Positions 51,924-61,358 of a DNA stretch of 64,000 nucleotides are shown here, piece by piece (within the stretch, counting starts at the first letter, position 1; every line of letters starts with the position of its first letter). Both the position numbers and the translations under genes were made by a program. Source of the stretch: Streptomyces sp. TLI_105. Its GTDB lineage: Bacteria > Actinomycetota > Actinomycetes > Streptomycetales > Streptomycetaceae. Location: contig NZ_FNSM01000001.1 in the NCBI RefSeq assembly GCF_900105415.1, positions 8,502,001-8,566,000 of the forward strand, in the 5' to 3' direction. Under the pieces are notes generated by a model. That model searched no databases. It was not told where the DNA came from and worked only from the letters and a program-made list of their open reading frames with translations.

Positions 51924-52436
51924 ATGCACGGACAACATGCGCGTCCCCCCAGCAGCAGTCTGTTCGGTCCGGCCCCCGCAGCCCGGACATCACCACCCGG
52001 CCCTACCGGCGCCAAGCACTCACGCTGCAGCCGGCCCACCGGCCGCCTGCGCCGCCGGATCCTCGCCTACCGGGCAATCGACTTCCTGTCCACGCACATC
52101 CCGGACACGTCTGGGCCCGGCGAGGAATGCCTGCTCCTCGTCCACATCCGCCAGGTCGTCGGCCGGGTCCAGTACCGGATTTGCACCCACTGCGCCCAGG
52201 GCGTCATCACCGCCGTCGACATCGACGAGCGCTTCCACAGCACCGGCCTGGGCACCCGCGCGCTCTCGCACCTGCGCTCCCGTCACCCGGGACTCGCTTG
52301 GCGCAGCACCCTGCGCAAGCGCACCACCCGAGATCTCCTGCTCCGGATGCGCATTCCCACGACCACCTCTGCCGCGCCATGTGCCCACGCCCACCAGACA
52401 CCGTCGTACTCGGGCTCGATACTCGCCAACGGCTGA
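51924..52436 (+). CDS. GNAT-like N-acetyltransferase (small Streptomyces type)
   Basis: 170 residues if ATG 51924 is used; the start is uncertain because the first ~55 residues (MHGQHARPPSSSLFGPAPAA) are low-complexity. The core RVQYRICTHCAQGVITAVDI, DERFHSTGLGTRALSHLRSR and LAWRSTLRKRTTRDLLLRM follows the pattern of small actinobacterial acetyltransferases with 'VRYRIC-xC-xGVI' before an acetyl-CoA-binding GxGxxA-like loop (STGLGTRAL). The C-terminus after residue ~145 is divergent and may be shifted. Substrate unknown. Confidence 0.55.
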   Translation: MHGQHARPPSSSLFGPAPAARTSPPGPTGAKHSRCSRPTGRLRRRILAYRAIDFLSTHIPDTSGPGEECLLLVHIRQVVGRVQYRICTHCAQGVITAVDIDERFHSTGLGTRALSHLRSRHPGLAWRSTLRKRTTRDLLLRMRIPTTTSAAPCAHAHQTPSYSGSILANG

Positions 52437-52695
52437 GCCCACGACCCGTTCAGCGGCTACAGCATCCGGTGGAAAGCACCCCCGTTGCACCGGCGCTGCT
52501 CAGAAGCGACCTTCGGCACACGAACGGCGGATCTCCTCCAGCGACTGGCGTGCGCGACAGCCAACAGCTCCTCGAGGAGCTCCGCCGTGTGCCGGCCCAG
52601 GCGGGGTCGACGAACCAGGAGCCGCCGCAGGGGGCTTGAGCCTGCACCCGCGCGGAGGCGAGAGGGTGCTGCTGAAGTGACGGCCGCAGGGCATT

Positions 52696-52926
52696 GTGCG
52701 CGCCTTCTCACGCCTCGGACACGAGGACGATCTGGAACGGCGCACGGCACTGCCCGGACTGCACCAGCCACCAGACAGCGCACTGGCCGCAATCCTGGAA
52801 GCGGCCGGCTTCCACACCAGAGTCGTCGAACCCGGCCGGCTGCTGGTGTCCCAGCCTGGCCGGAGTGCTGGGGAGCCCAAGGCCGGAGCGGCACCCAGCC
52901 TGCCACGCCCCCCTTCTCACAGCTGA
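52696..52926 (+). CDS. Small hypothetical protein, 76 aa
   Basis: GTG 52696 without a strong ribosome-binding site. The sequence FSRLGHEDDLERRTALPGLH, DSALAAILEAAGFHTRVVEP and GRLLVSQPGRSAGE is protein-like, but the ORF overlaps convergently the end of the ZIP gene, and the region 5' of it (52437-52695) has no gene. It could be the tail of a decayed longer gene. Confidence 0.35.
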   Translation: MRAFSRLGHEDDLERRTALPGLHQPPDSALAAILEAAGFHTRVVEPGRLLVSQPGRSAGEPKAGAAPSLPRPPSHS

Positions 52927-53666
52927 GCCAGAGCGAACGCCGACAAGAACCCGACCACGGTGACCAGTCCCGTCAAAAGGTGCACCCTGCTGTACGCCTC
53001 GGGGATCATCGTGTCGGCGATCATCGCCAGGATCGCCCCGCCCGCCACCGCGGTGATCGTCGCCATGACCGTCTCGGACGTCCCGCCCAGCAGCGCGTAC
53101 CCGGCCAGCGCGGCCACGCCGCTGATGACGGCGATGCTTCCCCACAGCGTGGACACGTACCTGAGGCTGCGCCCGGCGCTGCGCATGCCAGCGGCACTTG
53201 CCAGGCCCTCGGGCAGGTTGCTGATGAATACCGCCCCCACCGTCGCCACCCCCGGATGCCCCCCTCCCAGCAGACTGGTGCCGATGACGACGGACTCCGG
53301 GATCCCGTCCAGCAGTGCCCCCAACGCAATGGCGTTGCCCGACCCTGGAGCCTCGGCCTCTGACGGCTGCTGTTCGCCGGAGCGCTTACGGTGCTGGGCA
53401 CCACGCCGCGCCAGCAGGGTGTTGGCCCCGGAGTACACGGCCGCACCGCCGACCGCCCCGGCCACCACGGGCGCCATGCCGGAGCGTTCGTACGCCTCAG
53501 CGATCAGTTCGAACGACACCGCGGCCATCAGCACACCGCTGCCGAAGGCCATGACCAGCGCGATCAGCCGGGGCGGGACCCGCACCAGCGAGCCGAGCGC
53601 CGCCCCCACCAGCAGCGCCACACCCGCGAACAAACCCCACCCGCCCGCAACCAGCGCTCCATTCAC
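52917..53666 (-). CDS. ZIP-family divalent metal transporter
   Basis: 249 residues, ATG 53666. Eight hydrophobic helices are evident (VAGGWGLFAGVALLVGAALG, LIALVMAFGSGVLMAAVSFE, VVAGAVGGAAVYSGANTLLA, then LGALLDGIPESVVIGTSLLG, VATVGAVFISNLPEGLASAA, LWGSIAVISGVAALAGYALL, VMATITAVAGGAILAMIADT, LVTVVGFLSAFALAQL). The acidic metal-binding sites of ZIP helices IV and V are recognisable in DGIPES and NLPEG, and a cytosolic loop (QHRKRSGEQQPSEAE) precedes helix IV. Imports zinc or related metals. Monocistronic by appearance. Confidence 0.9.
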   Translation of the reverse strand: MNGALVAGGWGLFAGVALLVGAALGSLVRVPPRLIALVMAFGSGVLMAAVSFELIAEAYERSGMAPVVAGAVGGAAVYSGANTLLARRGAQHRKRSGEQQPSEAEAPGSGNAIALGALLDGIPESVVIGTSLLGGGHPGVATVGAVFISNLPEGLASAAGMRSAGRSLRYVSTLWGSIAVISGVAALAGYALLGGTSETVMATITAVAGGAILAMIADTMIPEAYSRVHLLTGLVTVVGFLSAFALAQL

Positions 53667-53979
53667 AACCGCCCCTTCCCTTCTCCGAACAGATGCGGCC
53701 CCTCCTACCCGCCAAGTCAGAGAACAACGGATGACCGCCGCCCTGCGGCCTCCTCGCGGGCTATCACCCGTAGTGGGGGCCTCCGCTCAGCCTGTGGCGG
53801 ATATCCGCGGGGAGCCGGCGACGTGCGGCGCCTTGCTCATACCCGCGCCCTGGAGCAGGCAGTGCGCGTCCAGCAGGCATAGGTGAGGCGTGGCAGGGCA
53901 GCCGGGGGGCGAAGGGGCCGGGTCGACTGTGTCCCTTGATGCCGTCCTGCGACGTCAAGAGCCTGTAAGGGGTGAGAAG

Positions 53980-54423
53980 GTGAAGGGCTTCCGCAGCTTC
54001 ATCCTGCGCGGCAACGTCGTCGACCTGGCCGTCGGCATCGTCATCGGAGCGGCGTTCACCGCCGTCGTCAACGGCTTCGTCGGTGCCTTCCTGACCCCGC
54101 TCGTGGGGCTGGCGACCGGCGCCACCGGCAATATGAGCCGCAAGACCTTCACCGTGGGCGCCACCGAATTCCCCTACGGGGCCTTCATCAACGCGGCGAT
54201 CAGCTTCCTCCTCCTCGCCAGCGCCCTGTACTTCCTCGTCGTACTCCCGATCAACAAGCTGCACGAGCGCCTCGCTCCCCACCACGATGTCCAAGCCCCC
54301 AAACGAGACTGCCCCGAGTGCCTCAGCCCCGTCCCCGCCCAGGCCCGACGTTGCGCCTCCTGCACCGTCCCCCTGCCTGCGATGCCCGCCCAAGCCGGGG
54401 AGACCACTCAGCGCGCCGGGTGA
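53980..54423 (+). CDS. mscL: Large-conductance mechanosensitive channel MscL with zinc-ribbon tail
   Basis: 147 residues from GTG 53980 (VKGFRSFILRGNVVDLAVGI), AAGGGG upstream. TM1 contains GIVIGAAFTAVVNGFVGAFL, the pore-lining gate. The extracellular loop is GNMSRKTFTVGATEFPYGAF and TM2 is INAAISFLLLASALYFLVVL. The homopentamer opens under membrane tension to release solutes on osmotic downshock. The C-terminal extension has CPECLSPVPAQARRCASC, a CxxC-x11-CxxC zinc-ribbon seen in some actinobacterial MscL proteins in place of a simple helical bundle. Confidence 0.95.
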   Translation: MKGFRSFILRGNVVDLAVGIVIGAAFTAVVNGFVGAFLTPLVGLATGATGNMSRKTFTVGATEFPYGAFINAAISFLLLASALYFLVVLPINKLHERLAPHHDVQAPKRDCPECLSPVPAQARRCASCTVPLPAMPAQAGETTQRAG

Positions 54424-54722
54424 CCGGCCTCAACAGACCGATCCGTGACCACCGGACAGCCTCATGGCACCGTCATCGCGACGAGCGCGCTCAACCGCCT
54501 GCTGTTGCAGCCCGTTCGGAGCCACCGCGATCGTCACATCAGACCGGCGACGTATTCCCTCGTCCAACCCCTGTAGGCGGCGAGCCGCGAACTCTGTCCG
54601 TTCCCGATTACGGAAGCGATAACTTTCGGTCAGGTTTCCGTTCCTCCCGCGGTCGGGGCTTCCGCATGTCCGGAGGGGGCAGGCGCTTCTCACAGGGAGA
54701 ACGCCTCTGCAGAGGAGGAACC

Positions 54723-55117
54723 ATGGCCTCACCTGTACTGGAACAAGACCTGCCCCCGTCACCGAAGCCGCAGCGTCTGCCCGGGACGCAACCCGCACCT
54801 TCCTCGACCGGGCCACCCGGGTCCGGCCGCCCGCGGAGCCTGGCGCTGTGGACCTGGTGCTGCTGGTCGTGAGCGAGCTGGTCGGCAACGCCATCCGCCA
54901 TACCAGCGCCCCCTGGAGCCTTCACCTGGCGCTGCGCGACGACGCGATCGACATACTTGTCACCGACACAAGCCCCTACGCGCCGCAGCCCCGCCCACCC
55001 CACACGGACGGAACCGGTGGCTGGGGCTACCTGCTGGTCAGTCACCTCACAACCGACCTGCACATCGAACCGACACCCGCCGGCGGCAAGACAACCTGCG
55101 CCCGCATCCCCTGGTAG
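54723..55117 (+). pseudogene. RsbW-like ATP-binding regulatory protein with frameshift
   Basis: An excellent ribosome-binding site (AGAGGAGGAACC) precedes ATG 54723 (MASPVLEQDLPP). After CCCCC near 54758-54762 the homology continues in another frame: VTEAAASARDATRTFLDRAT, VDLVLLVVSELVGNAIRHTS (N-box), ALRDDAIDILVTDTSPYAPQ and GTGGWGYLLVSHLTTDLHIE (G-box). This is the HATPase_c_2 anti-sigma/regulatory kinase fold common in Streptomyces. A single-base change in the C-run restores a ~130-residue protein. From GTG 54848 only a truncated domain would be made. Confidence 0.72.
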
Positions 55118-55270
55118 ACACATACCGTCACCCAGGCCGTAGCCCACCGACGGCGGCTGCTGATGACCACGCAGCAGCCAGAGTTCGTGTCCAATGCTCT
55201 GCTCGTGGGCAGCATGTGACGGCTTCCCCGACCCGAAGGGCGGGCTGGCCGGACGCTGGAGGAGATGGGC

Positions 55271-55611
55271 ATGGACGGGCATCGTGTGGTGGTGCTGCCC
55301 GACGAGGACGGCCTGCGGGTCATTGTGTGCCGGGGCGAGTTCGACCTGGACACCCGCGCCCCCTCATCGCCGCCGGCGAGGCGGCCATGGCCGATCCGGC
55401 CGTCCGACGCATCATCCTCGACATGTCGAGCGTGACCTTCGCCGACTCCTCACTGCTCAACGTCCTGCTGAGCATCCGCTGCAGCGGCCGCCTCGTCCTG
55501 GCCGGCCCGCTGCCAGATCAGCTCGACCGGCTCTTTGAGATGACCGGCGCACAAACCATCCTGACCGTCACCAACAGTCTCGCCGCTGCACGCGAGATCC
55601 CCTTCAGCTGA
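55271..55611 (+). pseudogene. STAS-domain anti-sigma factor antagonist with frameshift
   Basis: ATG 55271 (GGAGGAG upstream) begins MDGHRVVVLPDEDGLRVIVC, RGEFDLDTR. At the C-run 55363-55370 the frame shifts and homology continues PLIAAGEAAMADPAVRRIIL, DMSSVTFADSSLLNVLLSIR (the DMSxVxFxDSS phosphoacceptor region) and GRLVLAGPLPDQLDRLFEMT. One base restores a ~113-residue antagonist. Located just after the RsbW-like gene, as partner-switching pairs often are; both are broken in C-runs. Confidence 0.75.
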
Positions 55612-55861
55612 CGCCGGCTGGCCCTGCTGGCGGCTGCGCTTACATGCTGCCGAAGGACCGAAAAAGGTCACATAGGCGCGCGGGACTTTTCGTCCCATGC
55701 AACAGAAGGCGCGCGGGTTCGCGGATTCCTGCGCGTCGGTGCACTCGTCCGTCTGCCCATCGTGTCGGAGTACAGGTCGATCTGCACAGCCGCGTACACG
55801 CGAACGTGCACAGCGCGCCGCGCGGCCTGGGTCGAAGCCGGAACGGGGGATGCTGGACCGG

Positions 55862-56392
55862 TCAGAGTCCTGCAGCGCGACGCCGACGGTGGTGGGTGAT
55901 GGTGACGGCGGCAAGGAGGGGCCCCCAGGAGACCAGCGGCAGGTAGAGGATTCCGGCGATCGTGCTGCCAAGGGGAGTCATGTCCGGATGGGGGAAGGCC
56001 CACCAGAAGGCAAACTGGGTGAGGATCAGCGTCAGCGCCCCGGCGCCTAGGCTCGCCGTCACGGTCACCGCCCGCGGGTTCGGCCGGCGCCCGCCGAGGA
56101 GGGGGACCCACCGCGGCAGCACCTCACCCCACGGCCGCACCAGCCCGAGCGTGAGCAGCGCGAGCAGCTCTCCGCCCACGGTCAGCCCGACCACGTACAC
56201 CGCACCCCAGTCGGTGAAACCCATCGCCTCGTACCCGGCCTCGGTGTACCCGGCGGTGAAACCGGCCGCCAGAAGCAGGCGCCAGCCCCCGGACGGCAGG
56301 GTGACCAGCGCGGCGGCGTGGGCGGCACGGACAGCCCAACGGGGCGGGGGCGGAAGCCTCGTGTCGAGTTGCGTAGTCGTCATGTGCACCAT
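55862..56392 (-). CDS. Integral membrane protein, about five helices
   Basis: 176 residues from ATG 56392, or 173 from ATG 56383. Helices: WAVRAAHAAALVTLPSGGWR, LLLAAGFTAGYTEAGYEAMG, WGAVYVVGLTVGGELLALLT, ASLGAGALTLILTQFAFWWA and AGILYLPLVSWGPLLAAVTI. This is a common Streptomyces membrane protein pattern (short, GG/EAGY motif between helices one and two) without known function. The C-terminus is basic (THHRRRRAA), consistent with a cytosolic end. Confidence 0.75.
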   Translation of the reverse strand: MVHMTTTQLDTRLPPPPRWAVRAAHAAALVTLPSGGWRLLLAAGFTAGYTEAGYEAMGFTDWGAVYVVGLTVGGELLALLTLGLVRPWGEVLPRWVPLLGGRRPNPRAVTVTASLGAGALTLILTQFAFWWAFPHPDMTPLGSTIAGILYLPLVSWGPLLAAVTITHHRRRRAAGL

Positions 56393-56642
56393 CGTCTCGG
56401 TGTGCCGTCTCCCCGGCATCGCCCCTGAGGGCCACCTCAAAGCCAGCCTCGGGATGAGCCCCGTACCTCCGTCTCCCCCGCGCGGGGGAGGGCTGTCCCC
56501 CCGTCGGCCACAAGCGCATCAATGAGGACTCCCGCCGTCGGCTCGGCAAGCACTTCGCTGTGTACGTTCGGCGGCTCTGTCGCTGATCTTGTGACGTTCA
56601 GGACCGTTCTGTCGATCGTGATCCTGCCTGCCGGCTTCTCGG

Positions 56643-56915
56643 TTGCTGAGCGATACTCATCCAGTGCGTACAGGTGGATTCCCTCAAGTCGTGCTCCGGT
56701 GCGCTGTCTGGAGCGGTGCGGTGCTCGTCGCTCCGCTACTCCTGGTCGGCGGCCCGGCATACGACGGGCTCATGCGCCATCTGAATCGTGAGGACGGACC
56801 GGGTCTTCTCGCCAAGGAAAGAGGCTGGGTGCACCCGGCGTATTGGGTGGTCACGAACCCTCTCGTGCTCGCCCTGACGTGGCCGACACGCCGAGGCGGT
56901 CTCTTGAGGCGTTGA
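56643..56915 (+). CDS. Small protein with one membrane segment
   Basis: Start uncertain (TTG 56643 or a GTG such as 56664). Sequence: VVLRCAVWSGAVLVAPLLLV, GGPAYDGLMRHLNREDGPGL, WVHPAYWVVTNPLVLALTWP. One or two hydrophobic helices. The stop overlaps the next start as TGATG (56912-56916), suggesting translational coupling. Unrecognised. Confidence 0.4.
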   Translation: MLSDTHPVRTGGFPQVVLRCAVWSGAVLVAPLLLVGGPAYDGLMRHLNREDGPGLLAKERGWVHPAYWVVTNPLVLALTWPTRRGGLLRR

Positions 56916-57224
56916 TGGCTGAAGCGGAGCGCACCCGATCAGTTTCTCAGCAGGATGCGGGTGCGGAGGAGGTCCGACCGCTTGAGCACGTGTTCGACGG
57001 TCTGCGGTGCTGCGTGCTGTGTTATCGCAAGGCCCACTCGACGGCCTGCGGACACTGCGGACATGACAGAGCCGTCGCGTCCCGTCGTCCCGACGGAACT
57101 CCGCTGTGTTCGTCCCTGCACACGTTACGAGGCCGACCGGGTGATCACCTGCGTCCTCTGCGACCGGGTCCGTCCGTTCGGGAGACGCAGCCTGCCACGA
57201 GCATGGCGATCACACCCAGTGTGA
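56915..57224 (+). pseudogene. Zinc-finger remnant of a recombinase-associated Streptomyces protein
   Basis: ATG 56915: MAEAERTRSVSQQDAGAEEV, then CCVLCYRKAHSTACGHCGHD and RAVASRRPDGTPLCSSLH. After a shift: YEADRVITCVLCDRVRPFGR. 'CxxCGRDRxVAxRxxDGTxLCxxCH ... VxxCxxCxRxRPxxRR' is the treble-cysteine finger array found in Streptomyces plasmid/integrative-element proteins whose C-terminus is like the fragment at 61941. Frameshifted and truncated. Confidence 0.5.
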
Positions 57225-57336
57225 GGATGATGATCCTGATCCGCATACGGCGGTCCGGCGTGGGGGCCATGGTCTGGCACGGCTTTCGGTCTCCCGCCTC
57301 GGCACTCTCGCACGTGGCGGCGTGCGGCGGAGGTCG

Positions 57337-59328
57337 TCAGCCCCCGACGTGGATACCGGGGCGGCGTGCGGGGTCGGGTTCGTGGCTGCGGATGATCTCG
57401 CGGGTGACCGGAGCGGTGTCTCCGCGTCCCAGGAGGAAGTAGCGGACCATGTGCACCAGCGGGCTGCCCTCGGCCCAGGCGAAGTAGCAGTGCGGCTGCA
57501 CCCCGGTGGCATTCCGCAGTGCCAGCAGGATGGCGGCGATGGCGTTCGGCGCGGCCGGCGCGGCCGCGCGCAGGATCCGGTAGCCGTCGACGTCGACGCC
57601 GTGGACGGTGAGAGTGTCGCTGAAGTCGGAGGGGTCGACCACGTCGATCTCCAGGAAGATGACGTCCGCGCGGCCGGGTACCGGGTTGATCCCGCGCTGT
57701 TCGCGTTCCTTGTCGCTGTACTCGGCGACGTCACCGGCCTGCCGGCGGTTGGCGATGATGTTGATGGCACCGTCATGGGCGAGGGTGTCGTCGATGAACC
57801 GGCGGGCGTCGTCGTCGAAGACGATGCGGTCGGCTCGCAGCTCGGTGGTGCGCGAGACACGCGAGATCAGCGACACGATGATGATCCCGGCGATGAAGAA
57901 GGCGGAGATGACGATTCCGTCGGGCTTGTCGACGATGTTGGCGACCAGGGCATAGAGCAGGACCGCGGTGAGCAGGCCGAAGCCGATGGTGGTGGCGCGC
58001 CGACGGTGGCGTGCGACGGAGACGGTGACGGCGAAGGCGCCGGAGACCATCATGGCGAGGATGCCGGTGGCGTAGGCGCCGGCCTGTTCGTCGACGTCGG
58101 CGTTGAAGGCGATCGTGATCGCGATGCACAGCACGGTGTAGACGATTACGACGGGGCGTACAGCGCGTCCCCATTCGGGGGCCATGCCGTAGTCGGGCAG
58201 GTAGCGGGGGACGATGTTGACCAGTCCTGCCATGGCGGAGGCTCCGGCGAACCACAGGATCAGGATGGTGCTGATGTCGTAGATGGTGCCGAACGCCTCC
58301 CCGACGTGCTCGTGGGCCAGCCACGCCAGGGCGCGGCCGTTGGCGGCTCCGCCCGGCTCGAACAGGTCGTGCGGGATGAGGAGGGTGGTGACGAAGCTCG
58401 CGGACAGCAGGTAGACGCTCATGATGAGCGCGGCGGTGGTCAGCAGGCGACGGGTGTTGCGGATCCGTGAGCGCAGCCGCTGCTCCTCATCCGCCCCCTC
58501 GGCCGCGATCAGCGGCATCATGCTCACCCCGGTCTCGAAGCCCGACAGACCCAGGACCAGCAGGGGGAAAGCCAGGAGCGCCGGGCCCATCAGGTCGCCG
58601 AAGCCGCCCCCGTCCGCGGCGAGGGCGTCGGTCCATCCTGACCAAGCCCCGGGGGTGGTGAACACATGGACCAGGCCGACGCCGATGACGACCGCGTTCA
58701 AGGCGAGGAAGACGGCGACCAGGGGGATGGCCACGCTGACCGCTTCGCTGAACCCGAGCAGGAAGACGCCTCCCAGCACCAGCAGCAGTGCCACGGTGAG
58801 GGCGACCTCGTGCCCGTGCAGCGCCGATGGGAAGAACGGGTTCTCCACCACGTGCACGGAGGCATCCGCTGTGGAGAGGGTGATCGTGATGATCCAAGAG
58901 GTGGCCACGAAGCCAAGGAGGACCAGCACGAACAGCTTGCCCCACCAAAACGGCAGCAGATCCTCCAGCATCGCCACCGACCCGGCACCGTGTGGGCTTT
59001 CCTTCGCCACCCGCCGGTACATCGGGAGCATCCCAAGCAGGGTCAGCGCCACGATCAGCAGCGTCGCCAGCGGCGAGACCGCCCCTGCGGCGAGAGCGGC
59101 GATCGCGGGCACGTAGGCGAGGCTGGAGAAGTAGTCGACGCCGGTCAGGCACATCACTTTCCACCACGGGTGTTGTTCGGTATGGCCCTCACCCGAGGCG
59201 GGTCCCACCGGCTGCACCTTGTGTCGGAGCATCCACTGCGACAGCCTGCCGGATGGCTGAGTCCGCAGAGCGGGACTGTCCACCACCTCCGGCATACCCG
59301 CCTGGTCCCCGTCTCTCATGTTCCCCAT
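57337..59328 (-). CDS. APC-superfamily amino-acid/cation permease with cytosolic C-terminal domain
   Basis: 663 residues from ATG 59328 (AAAGGGTTG upstream); longer starts exist. An ~60-residue cytosolic N-terminus leads to 12-14 helices ([120 protein letters not shown]). The motif [14 protein letters not shown] and [12 protein letters not shown] fit large actinobacterial APC transporters. The ~180-residue C-terminus ([40 protein letters not shown]) is a soluble domain likely to regulate transport. Substrate not decidable; amino acids or K+ are candidates. Confidence 0.85.
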   Translation of the reverse strand: MGNMRDGDQAGMPEVVDSPALRTQPSGRLSQWMLRHKVQPVGPASGEGHTEQHPWWKVMCLTGVDYFSSLAYVPAIAALAAGAVSPLATLLIVALTLLGMLPMYRRVAKESPHGAGSVAMLEDLLPFWWGKLFVLVLLGFVATSWIITITLSTADASVHVVENPFFPSALHGHEVALTVALLLVLGGVFLLGFSEAVSVAIPLVAVFLALNAVVIGVGLVHVFTTPGAWSGWTDALAADGGGFGDLMGPALLAFPLLVLGLSGFETGVSMMPLIAAEGADEEQRLRSRIRNTRRLLTTAALIMSVYLLSASFVTTLLIPHDLFEPGGAANGRALAWLAHEHVGEAFGTIYDISTILILWFAGASAMAGLVNIVPRYLPDYGMAPEWGRAVRPVVIVYTVLCIAITIAFNADVDEQAGAYATGILAMMVSGAFAVTVSVARHRRRATTIGFGLLTAVLLYALVANIVDKPDGIVISAFFIAGIIIVSLISRVSRTTELRADRIVFDDDARRFIDDTLAHDGAINIIANRRQAGDVAEYSDKEREQRGINPVPGRADVIFLEIDVVDPSDFSDTLTVHGVDVDGYRILRAAAPAAPNAIAAILLALRNATGVQPHCYFAWAEGSPLVHMVRYFLLGRGDTAPVTREIIRSHEPDPARRPGIHVGG

Positions 59329-59979
59329 CAACCCTTTCCGGTCTGTGCAACGCACCCGTGCAACGGCCACCAGTTCCGGGCCGTACGACGATCATCGGGT
59401 ATGAGTCAGCCGCCGGCGCGGACCCGCACCGAACAGACGGGCCACCTTGCCCGTGCTGCCCTTGTGCCCGGCACACCAGCCCACATCCCGGACAGGGTCC
59501 CCGATCTCAACATGCCCGCGTTTCAAGGCAGAGTGCCCGCGCAGTGAGCCGTGCCATCCGTTCAAGAACTCCGTGCTCGGAGGACACCACAGTACTTCTC
59601 GACAAGCCCCCGCCCCTCAGCGATCCTTACGCATCCTCAACACCGGGCGCCGTCCTCATCGAAGACGGACAGAGCCAGCCACCCTCGTAACAGGCCATGT
59701 CCCCCGTCCACGACCGAAGAAGGTGCAGAGAAGGTCCAGTTCCATCAGGGCCGACCCGGGTCCGGAGAGCTCGGTGGTGACCTCGCCCGCGGGCTGCGGT
59801 GCAGTGGTCGATGTAGCCGTGCTTGCCGAAGATGTCGGCGAGTGTCGGTAGGTTCCGATATTCGAGCGTGCGGAATAGAGCAATGAGGCCCATGCCTCCA
59901 GCTCGACAGGGACACGTGCCGCAGGAGGCCCAGGGGGCCGGAGCCTGCTGTCCCTGGGCTACTCGGTAGCGTCCTTCTG
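59329..59979. other. Gap with a possible decayed gene
   Basis: On the minus strand at about 59690-59890 two frames together read FRTLEYRNLPTLADIFGKHG, YIDHCTA then PAGEVTTELSGPGSALMELD, LLCTFF, which may be one frameshifted protein. Nothing else is supported. The last 30 bases precede the GTG start of the next gene. Confidence 0.35.
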
Positions 59980-60651
59980 GTGAATCTCAACCTCTTCAAC
60001 GATGTGCCTGACGGCCTGACGCGACGAGCTCGATCGTTCATCCAAGCGCACGGTGTCAGAGTCGATATCAGGCGCGTCGAGGAGCACAGACAGTGGTGGC
60101 TTGAGCGAGACACCCCAGCGGCGGTCATCGACCGGATGGTGACTTATGAGGAGCGCTGGGGCGGTTTGGTCCTACCACCCGCGTCTCAGTACGACGGCGG
60201 CCCGAGGTATCTCGAAGCGGACTCCCCAGAAGGCTCTGAATCTGAAGGTTGGTGGTTCGAGGCCGGGATGCAGCGGACCGCGGTCCCATACGGGTTCATG
60301 ATCGGGCCGTCTGGCGAGTTCGGCATTCACGCAGGTCAGTGGGTGCCTCTTCATGCCACCGTCGAGGGCTGGGTGGAGTCGCTCGCGCTGACCCACCACG
60401 CGTCCATGTGTGCGAAGCGGATCACCAAGGTCACCGGCGACGACGTCAATGGCATCGTGCTGGACGGGTTCGAGCCGGTGCGCGAAGTGATGGGCCTGGC
60501 CGACGCCTGGTGGCGAGGAGCCGACTCACTGGTGGCGGTCTATACAGGTGAGGCCGAGGCCCTCTCCTTTCCGCGGGGCCGCACTGCGTTGATCTATTCC
60601 GGCTTGGATGAGTGGGGCCTGCGAGGAGGCGTCACGGACAGCGACAGCTGA
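59980..60651 (+). CDS. Hypothetical protein, 223 aa, immunity-type context
   Basis: GTG 59980. Features: VPDGLTRRARSFIQAHGVRV, WLERDTPAAVIDRMVTYEER, WGGLVLPPASQYDGGPRYLE, FMIGPSGEFGIHAGQWVPLH, ATVEGWVESLALTHHASMCA, and a Trp-rich acidic C-terminus. The opening (helix, then W-GGL-LP) recalls SUKH-like or other toxin-immunity folds that begin with an ERWGG-type loop, but I cannot assign the family. It sits 0.1-1.3 kb from two other small genes, one of which is Imm21, so an immunity role is plausible. Confidence 0.65.
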   Translation: MNLNLFNDVPDGLTRRARSFIQAHGVRVDIRRVEEHRQWWLERDTPAAVIDRMVTYEERWGGLVLPPASQYDGGPRYLEADSPEGSESEGWWFEAGMQRTAVPYGFMIGPSGEFGIHAGQWVPLHATVEGWVESLALTHHASMCAKRITKVTGDDVNGIVLDGFEPVREVMGLADAWWRGADSLVAVYTGEAEALSFPRGRTALIYSGLDEWGLRGGVTDSDS

Positions 60652-60761
60652 GGGTCACCAAGCGTTCGCGGGCCGCCTGTTTCGAGCAATGCTCGACGCC
60701 ACCGGAATCGAGCTCCTGGCGTGCAGTGGCCTCAACCACGAAGCACCTTCAAGGCGGGCGT

Positions 60762-61217
60762 TCAGAAGCTCCAACTGTAGAGGCCGCCACCTGTGTTCAC
60801 CGCAGAGGCCGCGAGCCGGGCAACTACCTGCAGGACCGCCAATAGATCATCTTCGGTCATGTCGTCCCCGTCCTCGGACCACAGCCGCGCGGTCCAGCGG
60901 CCTGCGAGCTCTTCAAGCTCGGCAGAGCTCGCGTTGGCCAGCGCTCGGGTCAGCCGCCTCGGCAGAGCGAACACCTCAACGCCATCGTTCAATGGGGCGG
61001 TGACCCACTCCGGCCACGGCCGCCACGCATGGAGTTGCTCAAGCGCCGGGGCCTCGGCCGAAGGCTCCTCGAAGTACATGTCCCACTCGGCGATGGCACT
61101 GTCCGGTTCAATGGAACGGCAGGTCACTGACTCAAAGTCCTCACCAGGTCCCTGCAGGCGCGTCGCAGCGGCAGTTTCGTCGTGGGGGGCAAGGAAGAAC
61201 ACTATGTCGTGGGCCAT
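60762..61217 (-). CDS. Hypothetical protein, 151 aa
   Basis: ATG 61217 (MAHDIVFFLAPHDETAAATR); a longer frame adds an unlikely leader. The sequence continues FESVTCRSIEPDSAIAEWDM, YFEEPSAEAPALEQLHAWRP, WPEWVTAPLNDGVEVFALPR and LADALANASSAELEELAGRW-like helices ending DDMTEDDLLAVLQVVARLAA. An acidic, single-domain cytosolic protein of the size of immunity proteins. Unrecognised. Divergent from the Imm21 gene with about 140 bases between. Confidence 0.65.
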   Translation of the reverse strand: MAHDIVFFLAPHDETAAATRLQGPGEDFESVTCRSIEPDSAIAEWDMYFEEPSAEAPALEQLHAWRPWPEWVTAPLNDGVEVFALPRRLTRALANASSAELEELAGRWTARLWSEDGDDMTEDDLLAVLQVVARLAASAVNTGGGLYSWSF

Positions 61218-61358
61218 CTGAGCATGATGGCGGCCCGCCGAGCCGACGCGAGTGACAAATATCGTGGCCACGTGACCGCTGTCTCGACCAGTCACACACG
61301 CTCGTCGGTGTGGAATGGCGCGTCAGGCGCTGTCAGTCGACCACGGCAGACTGATCGC

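Noticed and set aside
56478..56500. CCCCCGCGCGGGGGAG as another CRISPR repeat
   Set aside because: Only the central GC palindrome resembles the repeat; there is no second copy at a 60-base interval.
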